Positions 34,346-43,327 of a stretch of 64,000 bases of DNA are shown in pieces. A program made the position numbers and the translations under genes. Location of the stretch: positions 119,115 through 183,114 of the forward strand of contig NZ_WWDL01000005.1 in assembly GCF_009848505.1 (NCBI RefSeq), written 5' to 3'. The notes beneath the pieces were generated by a model, which was not told where the DNA came from, did no database searches, and worked only from the letters and a program-made list of their open reading frames with translations. How positions within the stretch are numbered: the stretch's first letter is position 1; each line of letters starts with the position of its first letter. The stretch is from Muricoccus harenae (GTDB lineage Bacteria; Pseudomonadota; Alphaproteobacteria; Acetobacterales; Acetobacteraceae).

Positions 34346-37186
34346 ATGTCCAGCGAGCGCGCGAGCGCCGACGAGGCAGCCGACAAGGCCCCCGTCGCCG
34401 ATCCCATCACCGCGGAGGTGAACCCGGACCGCCACCTCATCCTGGTGGACGGCTCCGGCTACATCTTCCGCGCTTTCCACGCGCTGCCGCCGATGACCAA
34501 CCCGGCCGGCGTGCCGGTGAACGCCGTCTTCGGCTTCACCCAGATGCTGGCCAACTTCCTGTCCAAGCATGCCGGCAGCCATATCGCGGTGGTGTTCGAC
34601 GCCTCGCGCTCCACGTTCCGCAACCAGATCTACGCCGAGTACAAGGCCCACCGCCCCGAGGCCCCGCCAGAGCTGATCCCGCAATTCGGCCTGATCCGCG
34701 AGGCGACCGACGCCTTCTGCGTCGCCCGCGTGGAGCTGGACGGCTACGAGGCCGACGACCTGATCGCCGCCTATGCCACCGAATTCGCGAAGGATGGCGG
34801 CAACGTCACCATCGTCTCCTCCGACAAGGACCTGATGCAGCTGGTGGATGGCAACATCCGCATGCTGGACCCCATCAAGCAGAAGCCCATCCACGCCGCC
34901 GAGGTGATGGAGAAGTTCGGCGTGCCGCCCTCCAAGGTGGTGGAGGTGCAGGCGCTCGCCGGCGATTCCACCGACAACATCCCCGGCGTCCCCGGCATCG
35001 GCATCAAGACCGCCGCCCAGCTCATCGAGCAATATGGCGATGTCGAGACGCTCCTCTCCCGCCTCTCTGAGATCAAGCAGCCCAAGCGCCGCCAGGCCCT
35101 CGAAGAAAACGCCGAGAAGGCCCGCATCTCCCGCAAGCTGGTGGAGCTGGACCGCAACACGCCGCTTCCCTGCCCGATGGAGGAGTTGCTCACCCGCGCG
35201 CCGGATACAGGCAAGCTCATCGCCTTCCTGAAGTCCCACGGCTTCCGCAGCGTCCAGCACCGGCTGGGCCTCGACGCCAATGGCGAAACCCCGGTCTCGC
35301 GCCCCGCCGGCCCTGCCCCCGCTCCCACGGCGCTGGACCTGCCCGCCGAGGGCGCCCCCTTCGGCCCCTACGAGACCATCACCACCATCGACGCGCTGCA
35401 CGCCTTCGCCAATGCCGCGCGTGCATCCGGCATCATGGCGCTCGACACCGAGACGACGAGCCTCGACGCGCTGAACGCCTCCCTCGTTGGCGTCTGCATG
35501 GCAGTGGCGCCCGGAAAGGCCGCCTATCTCCCGCTGCGCCACGAAGGCACGGACATGCTCACCCCCGCGCCCGAGCAGCTGCCCTTCGATTCCACCATCG
35601 AGGTCCTGCGCCCGCTCCTCGCGGACCCGTCCGTCCTCAAGATCCTGCACAACGCGAAATACGATCTCGAGGTCCTCGGCCGCGAGGCGAATGGCGCGCT
35701 GGAGGTGTCTCCTGTCGACGACACCATGATGATCTCCTACAGCCTCGATGCCGGCCGCCACGGGCACGGCATGGACGAGCTGTCGCGCCGTCACCTCTCC
35801 CACCAGCCCATCACCTATGACGAGGTCACGGGCACAGGCCGCACGCGCAAGCCCTTCGCGCAGGTCCCGCTGGACATGGCAACTGCCTATGCCGCCGAGG
35901 ATGCCGACGTCACGCTGCGCCTCTGGCAGGCGCTCAAGCCGCGTCTCCGCACCGACAAGGCGCTGGCGCTCTACGAGCAGGTCGAGCGCCGCATGATCAC
36001 CGTCCTGCGGGACATGGAGATCGCGGGCATCAAGGTGGACGGCCCCGCCCTCAAGCAGACCGGCGCCGAATTCTCCGAGCGCATGGCCGCGCTGGAGAAG
36101 GAAATCCACGAGATCGCCGGCCGTCCCTTCGCGGTGGGCTCACCCAAGCAGCTCGGCGACATCCTGTTTGGCGAGATGGGCCTGCAGGGCGGCCGCAAGG
36201 GCAAGTCCGGCGCCTATTCCACCGATGCCGCGACACTTGAGGAACTCGCCGCCAGCACCGGCCACCCGCTGCCCCGCAAGGTGCTGGACTGGCGCCTGCT
36301 GTCGAAGCTGAATTCCACCTATGTGGAAGGCCTTCAGGCGCAGCTTGCGTCGGATGGCCGTATCCACACCGATTTCTCCATGGCCATAACCAGCACCGGC
36401 CGCCTTTCCTCCACCGAGCCCAACCTCCAGAACATCCCCATCCGCACCGAGGAAGGCGTGCGCATCCGCCGCGCCTTCGTGGCCGAGCCGGGCCACCTGC
36501 TGCTGGCGGCCGACTACTCCCAGATCGAGCTGCGTCTCCTGGCCCATGTCGCCCAGGTGCCCGCCCTGCTGGAGGCCTTCGCCACCGGCCAGGACATCCA
36601 CGCGCGCACGGCCTCGGACATCTACCGCATCCCGCTGGACCAGGTGGACCGCGAGGCGCGACGCCGCGCCAAGACCATCAATTTCGGCATCATCTACGGC
36701 ATGTCCGCCTTTGGCCTGGCCGGCCGCCTCGGCATCGGCCCCGCCGAGGCACGCGGCATCATCGACGCCTATTTCGCCCAGTATCCGGGCATCCGCGACG
36801 CCATGGAGCGCTTCAAGGAAGACGCCCGCACCAACGGCTATGTCGAAACCCCCTTCGGCCGGAAGCTCTGGATCCCCGAGATCGCCTCGAAGAACCAGGG
36901 GCTGCGCGGCAATGCCGAGCGCGCGGCCATCAACGCCCCCTTCCAGGGCGGCGCGGCCGAGGTGATCAAGCGCGCCATGGTCCGCCTCCCCTCCGCCCTG
37001 CGCGAGGCAGGGCTGCGCGCCCGCATGCTCCTCCAGGTGCATGACGAGTTGGTCTTCGAAGTGCCCGAGGCGGAGGTGGAAGCCACAAAGCCGGTCGTGC
37101 GCGGGATCATGGAGAATGTCGCCAGCCTGGCAGTGCCGCTCGCGGTCGAGATCGGGACGGGGCATTCATGGGCCGAGGCGCATTGA
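34346..37186 (+). CDS. polA: DNA polymerase I
   Basis: 946 residues. An N-terminal 5'-nuclease (about 28-300: LVDGSGYIFRAFHALPP, GYEADDLIA, GVPGIGIKTAAQLI), then a 3'-5' exonuclease with intact catalytic acids (ALDTETTSLD, HNAKYDLEVL, YAAEDADVTL), then the polymerase (LLAADYSQIELRLLAH, RRRAKTINFGIIYGMS, LQVHDELVFE). It removes primers and fills gaps in repair and lagging-strand synthesis. ATG 34346 is chosen because homologous sequence begins about 25 codons later after a short acidic lead. Confidence 0.98.
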   Translation: MSSERASADEAADKAPVADPITAEVNPDRHLILVDGSGYIFRAFHALPPMTNPAGVPVNAVFGFTQMLANFLSKHAGSHIAVVFDASRSTFRNQIYAEYKAHRPEAPPELIPQFGLIREATDAFCVARVELDGYEADDLIAAYATEFAKDGGNVTIVSSDKDLMQLVDGNIRMLDPIKQKPIHAAEVMEKFGVPPSKVVEVQALAGDSTDNIPGVPGIGIKTAAQLIEQYGDVETLLSRLSEIKQPKRRQALEENAEKARISRKLVELDRNTPLPCPMEELLTRAPDTGKLIAFLKSHGFRSVQHRLGLDANGETPVSRPAGPAPAPTALDLPAEGAPFGPYETITTIDALHAFANAARASGIMALDTETTSLDALNASLVGVCMAVAPGKAAYLPLRHEGTDMLTPAPEQLPFDSTIEVLRPLLADPSVLKILHNAKYDLEVLGREANGALEVSPVDDTMMISYSLDAGRHGHGMDELSRRHLSHQPITYDEVTGTGRTRKPFAQVPLDMATAYAAEDADVTLRLWQALKPRLRTDKALALYEQVERRMITVLRDMEIAGIKVDGPALKQTGAEFSERMAALEKEIHEIAGRPFAVGSPKQLGDILFGEMGLQGGRKGKSGAYSTDAATLEELAASTGHPLPRKVLDWRLLSKLNSTYVEGLQAQLASDGRIHTDFSMAITSTGRLSSTEPNLQNIPIRTEEGVRIRRAFVAEPGHLLLAADYSQIELRLLAHVAQVPALLEAFATGQDIHARTASDIYRIPLDQVDREARRRAKTINFGIIYGMSAFGLAGRLGIGPAEARGIIDAYFAQYPGIRDAMERFKEDARTNGYVETPFGRKLWIPEIASKNQGLRGNAERAAINAPFQGGAAEVIKRAMVRLPSALREAGLRARMLLQVHDELVFEVPEAEVEATKPVVRGIMENVASLAVPLAVEIGTGHSWAEAH

Positions 37187-37501
37187 ACCGCGCCCAGAGG
37201 ACGATGCGTTCACCTCGGCCGGCATGACGCAGGCCCGGCGAGCAGCTGCATGGGCCGAGGCATCGGCAACCCAGCGGCGGCTGGCCGATGTGCCTGGTGC
37301 GGCGAAGGACCGCATGAAGGCCGAAACCTGCACCAGCGCCGTGCGCGAGCGCGCCGAGCGCGGTCTTCGAGGTTAAGCGCACCCGCCCATCGCAACGCGC
37401 CCGCAGCGGCACGCCCTTTCGCGCTGGCCGGTGTGCAGCCTGCCCCGCCGCCTTTCGGCCCGCTCGGGCGGGCGCAGGATCACTTCACAGGCCCGGCGAT
37501 A
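37187..37501. other. 315-bp region after polA without a clear gene
   Basis: A plus-strand frame from an ATG at 37224 stays open for 50 codons (Ala/Arg-rich, ending at 37376) but has no ribosome site or family motif. I see no hairpin with a T tract. The region may hold the polA 3' end and nothing more. Confidence 0.4.
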
Positions 37502-38341
37502 TCAGAAGTCGTAGAGCCGCGCCGGATTCGTCACGAGAATGGCGTGGCGCGTGGCTTCATCCGGCGCCCAAAGCCCCATCAAATCCAGCAGCGGCGCCAC
37601 GTCCGGCTTCGGCTCCGGCGCATTGGGATGCGGCCAGTTGGACCCCCAGACCATCCGCTCCGGCGCCGCCTTGACCAAGGCCCGCGCCACCGCCGCCACA
37701 TCCGCATAGTCCGGCGGCCCGCTGCGCGACACGCCATAGGGCGAGGACAGCTTCACCCAGACCCGCCCGGTCTGCACCAGCCGCAGCAGCGCCTGCACCG
37801 CCGGCGCCTCGGGTAGCACCGGGTCATGGAAGCGCCCGACATGGTCGATCACCACGGGGCAGGGCAGGTTGCGGATCAGCGCCTCGCGCTCTTCCATCTC
37901 CCCGCCGTCGAACTGCAGCTGCACATGCCATCCCAGCGGCTCCACATGCGCCGCCAGCGCATGAAGCCGCTCCCAGGGCACCACCCCGCCCTTCAGCAGG
38001 AAGGCCCGCGCCCCGCGCGCCCCCGCGGCATGCAGCCGCCGCAGCTCCGCCGCCGGCGTCTCGGGCGTCACCACCACCACCGCTCGCGCCGCGTCCAGGC
38101 CCAGCGCCGCGACCGCATCCAGCGTGCAGGCATTATCCGCCCCATAGGCCGTGGGCTGCACCACCACCGTCCGCGACAGGCCAAGCTGCGCCTGCACCGC
38201 CCGATAGGCCGCCAGGTCATAGTCATGCGGCACGGGCGAAGGGTTGGTGGGGGCCACGGGATAGCGTTCCGCCGGCCCGTAGATGTGCATATGGCAATCC
38301 ACTGCGCCGGGCGGCGTGGCGAATTCGGGTGTCTTGGGCAT
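37502..38341 (-). CDS. Amidohydrolase-2 family TIM-barrel hydrolase (PDC-hydrolase-like)
   Basis: 279 residues. The metal-site start is DCHMHIYGPAERYP with H17 and H19; later blocks are PCPVVIDHVGRF and MVWGSNWPHPN (Asn/Trp replacing the usual late Asp region). The family includes 2-pyrone-4,6-dicarboxylate lactonase and other C-C and ester hydrolases of aromatic-acid breakdown. GAGGAG lies 5 bases upstream of the ATG. It is divergent from a Bug receptor 102 bases away, a pairing typical for organic-acid uptake and use. Precise substrate unknown. Confidence 0.87.
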   Translation of the reverse strand: MPKTPEFATPPGAVDCHMHIYGPAERYPVAPTNPSPVPHDYDLAAYRAVQAQLGLSRTVVVQPTAYGADNACTLDAVAALGLDAARAVVVVTPETPAAELRRLHAAGARGARAFLLKGGVVPWERLHALAAHVEPLGWHVQLQFDGGEMEEREALIRNLPCPVVIDHVGRFHDPVLPEAPAVQALLRLVQTGRVWVKLSSPYGVSRSGPPDYADVAAVARALVKAAPERMVWGSNWPHPNAPEPKPDVAPLLDLMGLWAPDEATRHAILVTNPARLYDF

Positions 38342-38443
38342 GGCGTCTCCTCGGTGCCGCCAGCCAAGCCCGGTCCGGTCCGGTTGTCCACCGGCGGTGG
38401 CGGGCCCTAAGCTCGTCCCAAACGCAGGCAAAACGAGGAAACG

Positions 38444-39400
38444 ATGTTCGGACGCAGGCAGATTCTGGCCGGCACGGCCGCGATGGCGGCCACCGCTCCC
38501 TGGCACGGCGCGAAGGCCGCCTGGGAACCCACGCGCCCCATCCAGATCATCGTCGGCTTCGCCCCCGGCGGCGGCGCCGACCTTGCCGCCCGCGCTATCG
38601 CCGAGGCCGCCTCCCCCTTCTTCCCGGCGCCGCTGGTGGTCATCAACCGCCCCGGCGCGGGCGGCGCCATCGCGGCCGAACATGTGGCCGGACTTCCGCC
38701 GGACGGGCTGAACCTGCTGGTCGGCGGCGGCAGCGAAAGCACCTCGCTCCCCGCATTCCGCAAGCTGCCCTACGATCCCAAGCGCTCCTTCCGCGCCATC
38801 ATCCGCCTGACGCGCCAGCCCCTGCTGATCGTCGCCCATCGCGACAGCCGCTTCCGGGACCTGAAATCCGTCGTGGCCGAAGCGAAGGCGAAGCCCGGCA
38901 CCGTCTCCCACGCCTCATCCGGCATCGGCTCGATCTATCACGCGGTCTTCGTGCTGCTGTCCCAGAAGGCCGGGATCGAGCTGCTGCACGCTCCCTTCAC
39001 CGGTGGCGCCCCATCCCTCCAGGCGCTGCTCTCGAAGACCGTGGAACTCGCCGTCCTCGCGCCCGAGGAAATGGCCGGCGTCGTGGCCTCGGGCGATGTC
39101 CGCCCCCTGGCCGTCGCCTCCGAGCAGCGCCTGCCCAACTTCCCCGATGTCCCCACCATCCGCGAACTGGGCTGGGAGGTGGTGGCCGAGAACATGAAAG
39201 GCCTCTGCGCCCCCGCCGGCCTGTCCGACGAAGCCTATGCCAGCCTGCACGACCGCTTCCGCCGCGGCATGCAAAGCCCAGTCTGGCACAACTTCCTCCA
39301 GCGCACCGGCGCCATGGACGGCTATCTGGACGGGCCCGGCTTCCAGCAGGTGACGGACCGTGTCATCGACGCCCTGCGCGGCGTGGTCGAGCCGAGCTGA
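38444..39400 (+). CDS. TTT/Bug-family periplasmic solute receptor
   Basis: 318 residues. A signal peptide with an early Arg pair (MFGRRQILAGTAAMAATAP) is followed by the Bug core: IQIIVGFAPGGGADLAARAIAE, VINRPGAGGAIAAEHVAG, SHASSGIGSIYHAVF and LLHAPFTGGAPSLQALL. The Arg pair leaves Tat export possible. These receptors bind carboxylates for tripartite tricarboxylate transporters or act as sensors; no TctA/TctB genes are nearby, so it is an orphan receptor. Intact, unlike the copy at 21104. ACGAGGAAACG provides the ribosome site. Confidence 0.92.
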   Translation: MFGRRQILAGTAAMAATAPWHGAKAAWEPTRPIQIIVGFAPGGGADLAARAIAEAASPFFPAPLVVINRPGAGGAIAAEHVAGLPPDGLNLLVGGGSESTSLPAFRKLPYDPKRSFRAIIRLTRQPLLIVAHRDSRFRDLKSVVAEAKAKPGTVSHASSGIGSIYHAVFVLLSQKAGIELLHAPFTGGAPSLQALLSKTVELAVLAPEEMAGVVASGDVRPLAVASEQRLPNFPDVPTIRELGWEVVAENMKGLCAPAGLSDEAYASLHDRFRRGMQSPVWHNFLQRTGAMDGYLDGPGFQQVTDRVIDALRGVVEPS

Positions 39401-39414
39401 GAAACACGGTCCCA

Positions 39415-39429
39415 GGAGGCGCCGCCTCC
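39415..39429. repeat. Family A-like palindrome 3' of the Bug receptor
   Basis: GGAGGC and GCCTCC flank a GCC loop, 14 bases past the stop. It matches the general plan of the other family A hairpins. Confidence 0.5.
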
Positions 39430-39460
39430 CGGACTCCACCAGCTGTTTGAGGTGATGCAT

Positions 39461-39859
39461 ATGCGCGAGGTGTTCGAGGGCGGGTGCCTTTGCGGGGCCT
39501 CGCGCTACAGGGCGCGGGGCGCGCCGCTCAACATCCGCGTCTGCCATTGCCGCCTCTGCCAGAAGGCCATCGGCGCGGCCTTCAACGCCCGCGTGCTGAT
39601 GCGGCGCGAGGCGGTGGAACTCACCGGCCCGATTGGCCGCGCGGCCTCTTCGCCCGATCTGAAGCGCGGCTTCTGCACGCAATGCGGCACCACCCTCTTC
39701 GCCGAGCGCGCAAGCATGGGCTTCATGGGCCTCACCTTCGGCAGCCTCGACACGCCGGAAGCCTTCCAGCCCACCGAGCACATCTGGACCTTCAGCAAGC
39801 AACCCTGGCTCAGGCTCGATGACGGCCTGCCGCAATATCCTGAGGGACCGCCCGGCTGA
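39461..39859 (+). CDS. GFA-family protein (glutathione-dependent formaldehyde-activating-like)
   Basis: 132 residues with the zinc cysteines of the GFA/CENP-V fold: GGCLCGASRYRARG, VCHCRLCQKAIG and GFCTQCGTTLF. The founding enzyme condenses formaldehyde with glutathione; most homologues have unknown activity. ATG 39461 is chosen because GAGG lies 8 bases upstream; ATG 39455 and GTG 39452 are in frame but too close to it. Its last 14 bases, including the TGA, are exactly duplicated downstream. Confidence 0.88.
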   Translation: MREVFEGGCLCGASRYRARGAPLNIRVCHCRLCQKAIGAAFNARVLMRREAVELTGPIGRAASSPDLKRGFCTQCGTTLFAERASMGFMGLTFGSLDTPEAFQPTEHIWTFSKQPWLRLDDGLPQYPEGPPG

Positions 39860-39873
39860 GACCGCCCGGCTGA
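39846..39873. repeat. 14-bp tandem duplication including the GFA stop codon
   Basis: GACCGCCCGGCTGA occupies 39846-39859, ending on the TGA, and is repeated at 39860-39873, followed by a partial third copy (GACCGCT). Confidence 0.9.
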
Positions 39874-39974
39874 GACCGCTGGGCCGATCCGCGGCAGCCT
39901 CGCCCAACCGCCCGCCCGGCGCCATGGCATCATCGACAGGAGCCCGCGACGAGGCGTAGAACGCGCCGCGGTCA

Positions 39975-39988
39975 CAAAGATCTCTTTG
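39975..39988. promoter_or_regulatory. Short perfect inverted repeat upstream of the MEDS kinase gene
   Basis: CAAAGA and TCTTTG flank a TC spacer in the 244-base gap before the kinase gene. TTGACG at 40026 could be a -35 element, but no good -10 was found. Possible operator. Confidence 0.3.
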
Positions 39989-40103
39989 CGGGCCTCAAGA
40001 CATTCTCATCCCCGGCGGTGCCGCTTTGACGTACAGAATGCCCTCATCCGAACGCGTGGCCTCCCGATGACCAATCGCCATGAGTTCCGGAGGGGGAGTC
40101 CCC

Positions 40104-41501
40104 ATGCCTGACGACGTCAACAGCGGCATCGAAGCGGTCGGCCGGGTGGGCTGGGGCACGCATTTCTGCCAGTTCTACGAGACCGCCGACGACCTCGTGA
40201 GCACGCTGGTGCCCTATTTCAAGGCCGGGCTCGATGGGGGAGAGCGGTGCATGTGGGTCACCGCCCAGCCGCTACGCGCCACGGAGGCGACCGACGCCTT
40301 GCGCAACGCCGTGCCGGACCTGGACCGGCGGCTCGCGCGGGGCGACATCGAGATCCTGGACCACGACCGCTGGTACCATTCGGGTGGCGGCAAGATGGGC
40401 GCCGATGCCGTCATCGCCGGCTGGCTGCAGCGGAAGGACGAGGCCCTGGCCCAGGGCTATGCCGGCATGCGCGTCACCGGCAACACCTACTTCCTCGAGG
40501 CGGATGACTGGGAATCCTTCGCCGAATACGAGGAGAAGGTGAATGACTGCTTCTGCAATCAGCGCATCCTCACGCTCTGCAGCTACTGCACGCTCCGCTG
40601 CGATGCAGGTGGCGTCCTCGACGTCGTGCAGAACCACGAATTCGCCCTGGCGCGCCGCCGTGCGACATGGGCCATGATCGAGAGCAGTTCGGTCAAGCAG
40701 GCCAAGGAAGCGCTCGCGCGGGCCAATGCCGAACTCGAGCTGCGCGTGGAGCAGCGGACCGCGGATCTCCGCAAAGCCGTCGTCGAGAAGGACATCCTCC
40801 TCAAGGAGGTCCACCACCGGGTCAAGAACAACCTTCAGGTCGTCGCCGCCCTCATCCAGCTGAGGGCGAGGCAGTCATCCGATCCCGCCGGACGCGAGGC
40901 CTTCGCCGAGACCCTCAGGCGCATCAAGGCCATGAGCCTCGTGCACGACCAGCTTTACGGTGGCCAGGACACCAGCGGCATCAATCTGGCCGAATATCTG
41001 GGCTCGCTCGCCGCGGCGACCGCGTCCAGCTACGGCATGTCCGGTCAGGTGGCGATCGAGGTTGCCCCATGCGAGGACCTCGTGGACCTGAACACGGCCG
41101 TGCCTCTCGGCCTCGCGGCGGCCGAAGCCCTGGCGAATGCCCTGAAGCACGGCTTCCCCCAGGGCAGGCGCGGCCATCTGCGGCTCGCCTTCCGCGCTCC
41201 GACGGAGGAGAAGGAAGGGGAACTCACCATCCAGGACGATGGTATCGGCCTCCCGGACCCGATGCCCGCCAATCCAAGGGGTGCCGGCCTCTCCCTCGCA
41301 ACCGCGCTCGCACGCCAGATCGGGGGGCAGGTTTCGCTGACGGGCCATAACGGGACGCTGTGGCGCCTTACCTATCCCGCACCCTCGGCCCGGGGTAGCG
41401 CGATCGGAATGCAAGCCGCCGCGTCCCGGAACGGTCCGCCGCAGGACGGGGCCGCCCGGGCGCGCGCATTCTCGCCGCAGACAACAGGCCAGGGCGTTTG
41501 A
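40104..41501 (+). CDS. MEDS-domain HisKA_2 sensor kinase
   Basis: 465 residues, soluble. Residues about 12-175 match the MEDS (DcmR-type sensory) domain: GTHFCQFYETADDLVSTLVPYFKAGL in two parts, WVTAQPL, GMRVTGNTYFLE. A coiled coil (about 190-228, ANAELELRVEQRTADLRKA) leads to the HisKA_2 box KEVHHRVKNNLQVVAALIQL with phospho-His about 238, then an HATPase domain (AEALANALKHGFPQGR, DDGIGL). GGAGGGGGAG lies before the ATG at 40104. MEDS domains are linked to sensing one-carbon or volatile compounds. No receiver gene is adjacent. Its stop codon lies in a 15-bp duplication. Confidence 0.9.
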   Translation: MPDDVNSGIEAVGRVGWGTHFCQFYETADDLVSTLVPYFKAGLDGGERCMWVTAQPLRATEATDALRNAVPDLDRRLARGDIEILDHDRWYHSGGGKMGADAVIAGWLQRKDEALAQGYAGMRVTGNTYFLEADDWESFAEYEEKVNDCFCNQRILTLCSYCTLRCDAGGVLDVVQNHEFALARRRATWAMIESSSVKQAKEALARANAELELRVEQRTADLRKAVVEKDILLKEVHHRVKNNLQVVAALIQLRARQSSDPAGREAFAETLRRIKAMSLVHDQLYGGQDTSGINLAEYLGSLAAATASSYGMSGQVAIEVAPCEDLVDLNTAVPLGLAAAEALANALKHGFPQGRRGHLRLAFRAPTEEKEGELTIQDDGIGLPDPMPANPRGAGLSLATALARQIGGQVSLTGHNGTLWRLTYPAPSARGSAIGMQAAASRNGPPQDGAARARAFSPQTTGQGV

Positions 41502-41516
41502 GGCCAGGGCGTTTGA
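41487..41516. repeat. 15-bp tandem duplication including the MEDS kinase stop codon
   Basis: GGCCAGGGCGTTTGA at 41487-41501 ends exactly on the TGA and is repeated without change at 41502-41516. Confidence 0.92.
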
Positions 41517-41701
41517 GGTAGGCGCATCTGAGCGGAGAACGCTCGGGCGCTGAGGGGCAGTAACCGGCACTCCACCCCGGGTGACGTCGCGCCTTCAACC
41601 CCTCCTCACCCGAGCCCTTCACCATGGGCCGGCCGTATCCGCGAGCGCGTCACCGGACGCCGAAGGCCGCAAACATTCGGCGCCCGGCCCGTTGTGGCGC
41701 C

Positions 41702-42937
41702 ATGGCCACGAAATCTCACCGTGACTCCCCGGCCGGCACCGACCTCGCGGCGGAAGTCCGGCGCCTCCGCCTCCACCAGCGCATCCTACGGGACTTCGGG
41801 CGCATCGCGCTCGAAGACCTGGAGGTGAAGCCGCTGCTCCAGCGCGCCACCGCCCAGGCCGCCCGCGCCACGGGCGTCGCCCACACCAAGATCATGCGCT
41901 ACCGCACCGAGCACGGCGACCTGCTCGCCGAGGCCGGGGTTGGCTGGCGCCCGGGCGTGGTCGGCAAGGCCCGCTTCGGCATCGACACCGCCTCCCCTCC
42001 GGGCCGCGCCCTGCAGACCGGCCAGCCGGTGCTGATCGACGACATCCGCGGCCATCCGGAGTTCCGTATTCATCCGACTTTCGCCGAGCACGGCCTCGTC
42101 GCGCTCCTGAACGTGCCCATCCGCTTCGACGGCATCATCTGGGGCACGCTGGAGGCCGATAGCGAACAGCCCGGCCACTTCGACGAGCTCGACATCGAGT
42201 TTCTTGAGACCATGGCATCGCTCGTCGCGGGCACCCTGCAGCGCCACCAGGCTGCCGCGCAGGCGGAGGCCGCGGCGGCCGAGGTGGCGGTACGCGCCGA
42301 GCGCCGGGCAATCCTCCTTCGCGAGCTTCAGCACCGGGCCAAGAACAATCTCGGCCTCGTTGTCTCCCTGCTGGGCCGCGAGAGGCGGACCGCGAGCGCC
42401 CAGCAGGACACCCGCGCCGCCGACCGGCTGGGAACCCTGATGCAACGCGTCACCGCCATCGCCCTGGCGCAGGACCGCCTCTCGGGCACGGAAGGCGGCG
42501 GGATGGGGGACGGAACCGGCACCAACCTCGCGGGCTACCTGCAGGCCCTCCTCGGCAGCCTGGAACTGAGCCTGGACGACAGGGTGGTTTTCGAAGCCGA
42601 TCTCGAAGACTGCATGCTGCCCTTCGACAAGGCCGTCGCCGCGGGCCTGGTGGTGAACGAGCTGGTCACCAACGCTGTCAAGCACGCCTATCCGGAAGGC
42701 GAGGAAGGCGCGGTGCGGATCTCGCTCCATGTCGATGAGGCGAAGGCCGAGGCAGCGCTCACTGTCTCCGACGACGGCCGCGGCACCGATGCCCCAGCCC
42801 CGGAGGAGCGAAAGGCCGGCGGCGGGCAGGGGCTCGACCTCCTGCGCCTCCTCGCCCAGCAGCTTGGCGGCGAGATCGAGCGCGGAACGCCAGAGCGCGG
42901 CACCAGCATCACCGTGCACTTCCCGCTGATCCCGTAG
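41702..42937 (+). CDS. GAF-domain HisKA_2 sensor kinase
   Basis: 411 residues. A GAF domain (about 25-180: ATGVAHTKIMRYR, PPGRALQTGQPVLIDDI, LNVPIRFDGIIWGTLEAD) is followed by an Ala-rich linker helix, the HisKA_2 box LLRELQHRAKNNLGLVVSLL and an HATPase domain (VVNELVTNAVKHAYPEGE, SDDGRG). No membrane span. It sits 200 bases after the MEDS kinase on the same strand, so two soluble kinases of one class lie in tandem. The ATG has no clear ribosome site. The transcript ends at a strong shared terminator. Confidence 0.9.
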   Translation: MATKSHRDSPAGTDLAAEVRRLRLHQRILRDFGRIALEDLEVKPLLQRATAQAARATGVAHTKIMRYRTEHGDLLAEAGVGWRPGVVGKARFGIDTASPPGRALQTGQPVLIDDIRGHPEFRIHPTFAEHGLVALLNVPIRFDGIIWGTLEADSEQPGHFDELDIEFLETMASLVAGTLQRHQAAAQAEAAAAEVAVRAERRAILLRELQHRAKNNLGLVVSLLGRERRTASAQQDTRAADRLGTLMQRVTAIALAQDRLSGTEGGGMGDGTGTNLAGYLQALLGSLELSLDDRVVFEADLEDCMLPFDKAVAAGLVVNELVTNAVKHAYPEGEEGAVRISLHVDEAKAEAALTVSDDGRGTDAPAPEERKAGGGQGLDLLRLLAQQLGGEIERGTPERGTSITVHFPLIP

Positions 42938-42951
42938 GGCTCCAGCCACGA

Positions 42952-42987
42952 AAAAGGGGTCTCCGGCGCAGGCCGAAGACCCCTTTT
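42952..42987. terminator. Bidirectional terminator between the GAF kinase and rpsO
   Basis: AAAAGGGGTCT and AGACCCCTTTT form an 11-bp stem with a GC-rich inner part. The A and T tracts at the base serve both the plus-strand kinase (stop 42937) and the minus-strand rpsO (stop 43032). Confidence 0.88.
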
Positions 42988-43031
42988 CGCAACCAAGCGA
43001 TCCGGGAAGGCAGTGCCCTCCCGGCGTCACC

Positions 43032-43304
43032 TTAGCGGCGCAGACCCAGACGCCCGATCAGGCTCTCGTAGCGCTGCTGGTTCTTCCGCTTCACATAGTC
43101 CAGCAGCCCGCGGCGCTGGCCAACGAGCACGAGCAGGCCGCGCCGGGAGTGGAAGTCCTTCGGATGGGCCTTCATGTGCTCGGTCAGCGACGAAATGCGC
43201 TCGGAGAGCAGGGCGACCTGCACTTCGGGCGAACCGGTGTCGCCGGGAGCGGTCGCGTATTCCTTGATGAGCGCCGTGCGGCGCTCCGGAGTGATCATCG
43301 ACAT
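43032..43304 (-). CDS. rpsO: 30S ribosomal protein S15
   Basis: 90 residues, normal length. Core motifs [28 protein letters not shown] [24 protein letters not shown] and the C-terminal LIGRLGLRR are present. It binds 16S rRNA early in small-subunit assembly and can repress its own mRNA. AGGA lies 7 bases before the ATG at 43304. truB precedes it, the usual order; pnp, which normally follows rpsO, is replaced by a convergent kinase gene. Confidence 0.98.
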   Translation of the reverse strand: MSMITPERRTALIKEYATAPGDTGSPEVQVALLSERISSLTEHMKAHPKDFHSRRGLLVLVGQRRGLLDYVKRKNQQRYESLIGRLGLRR

Positions 43305-43327
43305 CGGGATGTCCTAGGGAGAAGGGT

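Noticed and set aside
37224..37376. Possible 50-codon gene after polA
   Set aside because: No ribosome site, no motif and Ala/Arg-biased composition; kept only as a note in the intergenic entry.
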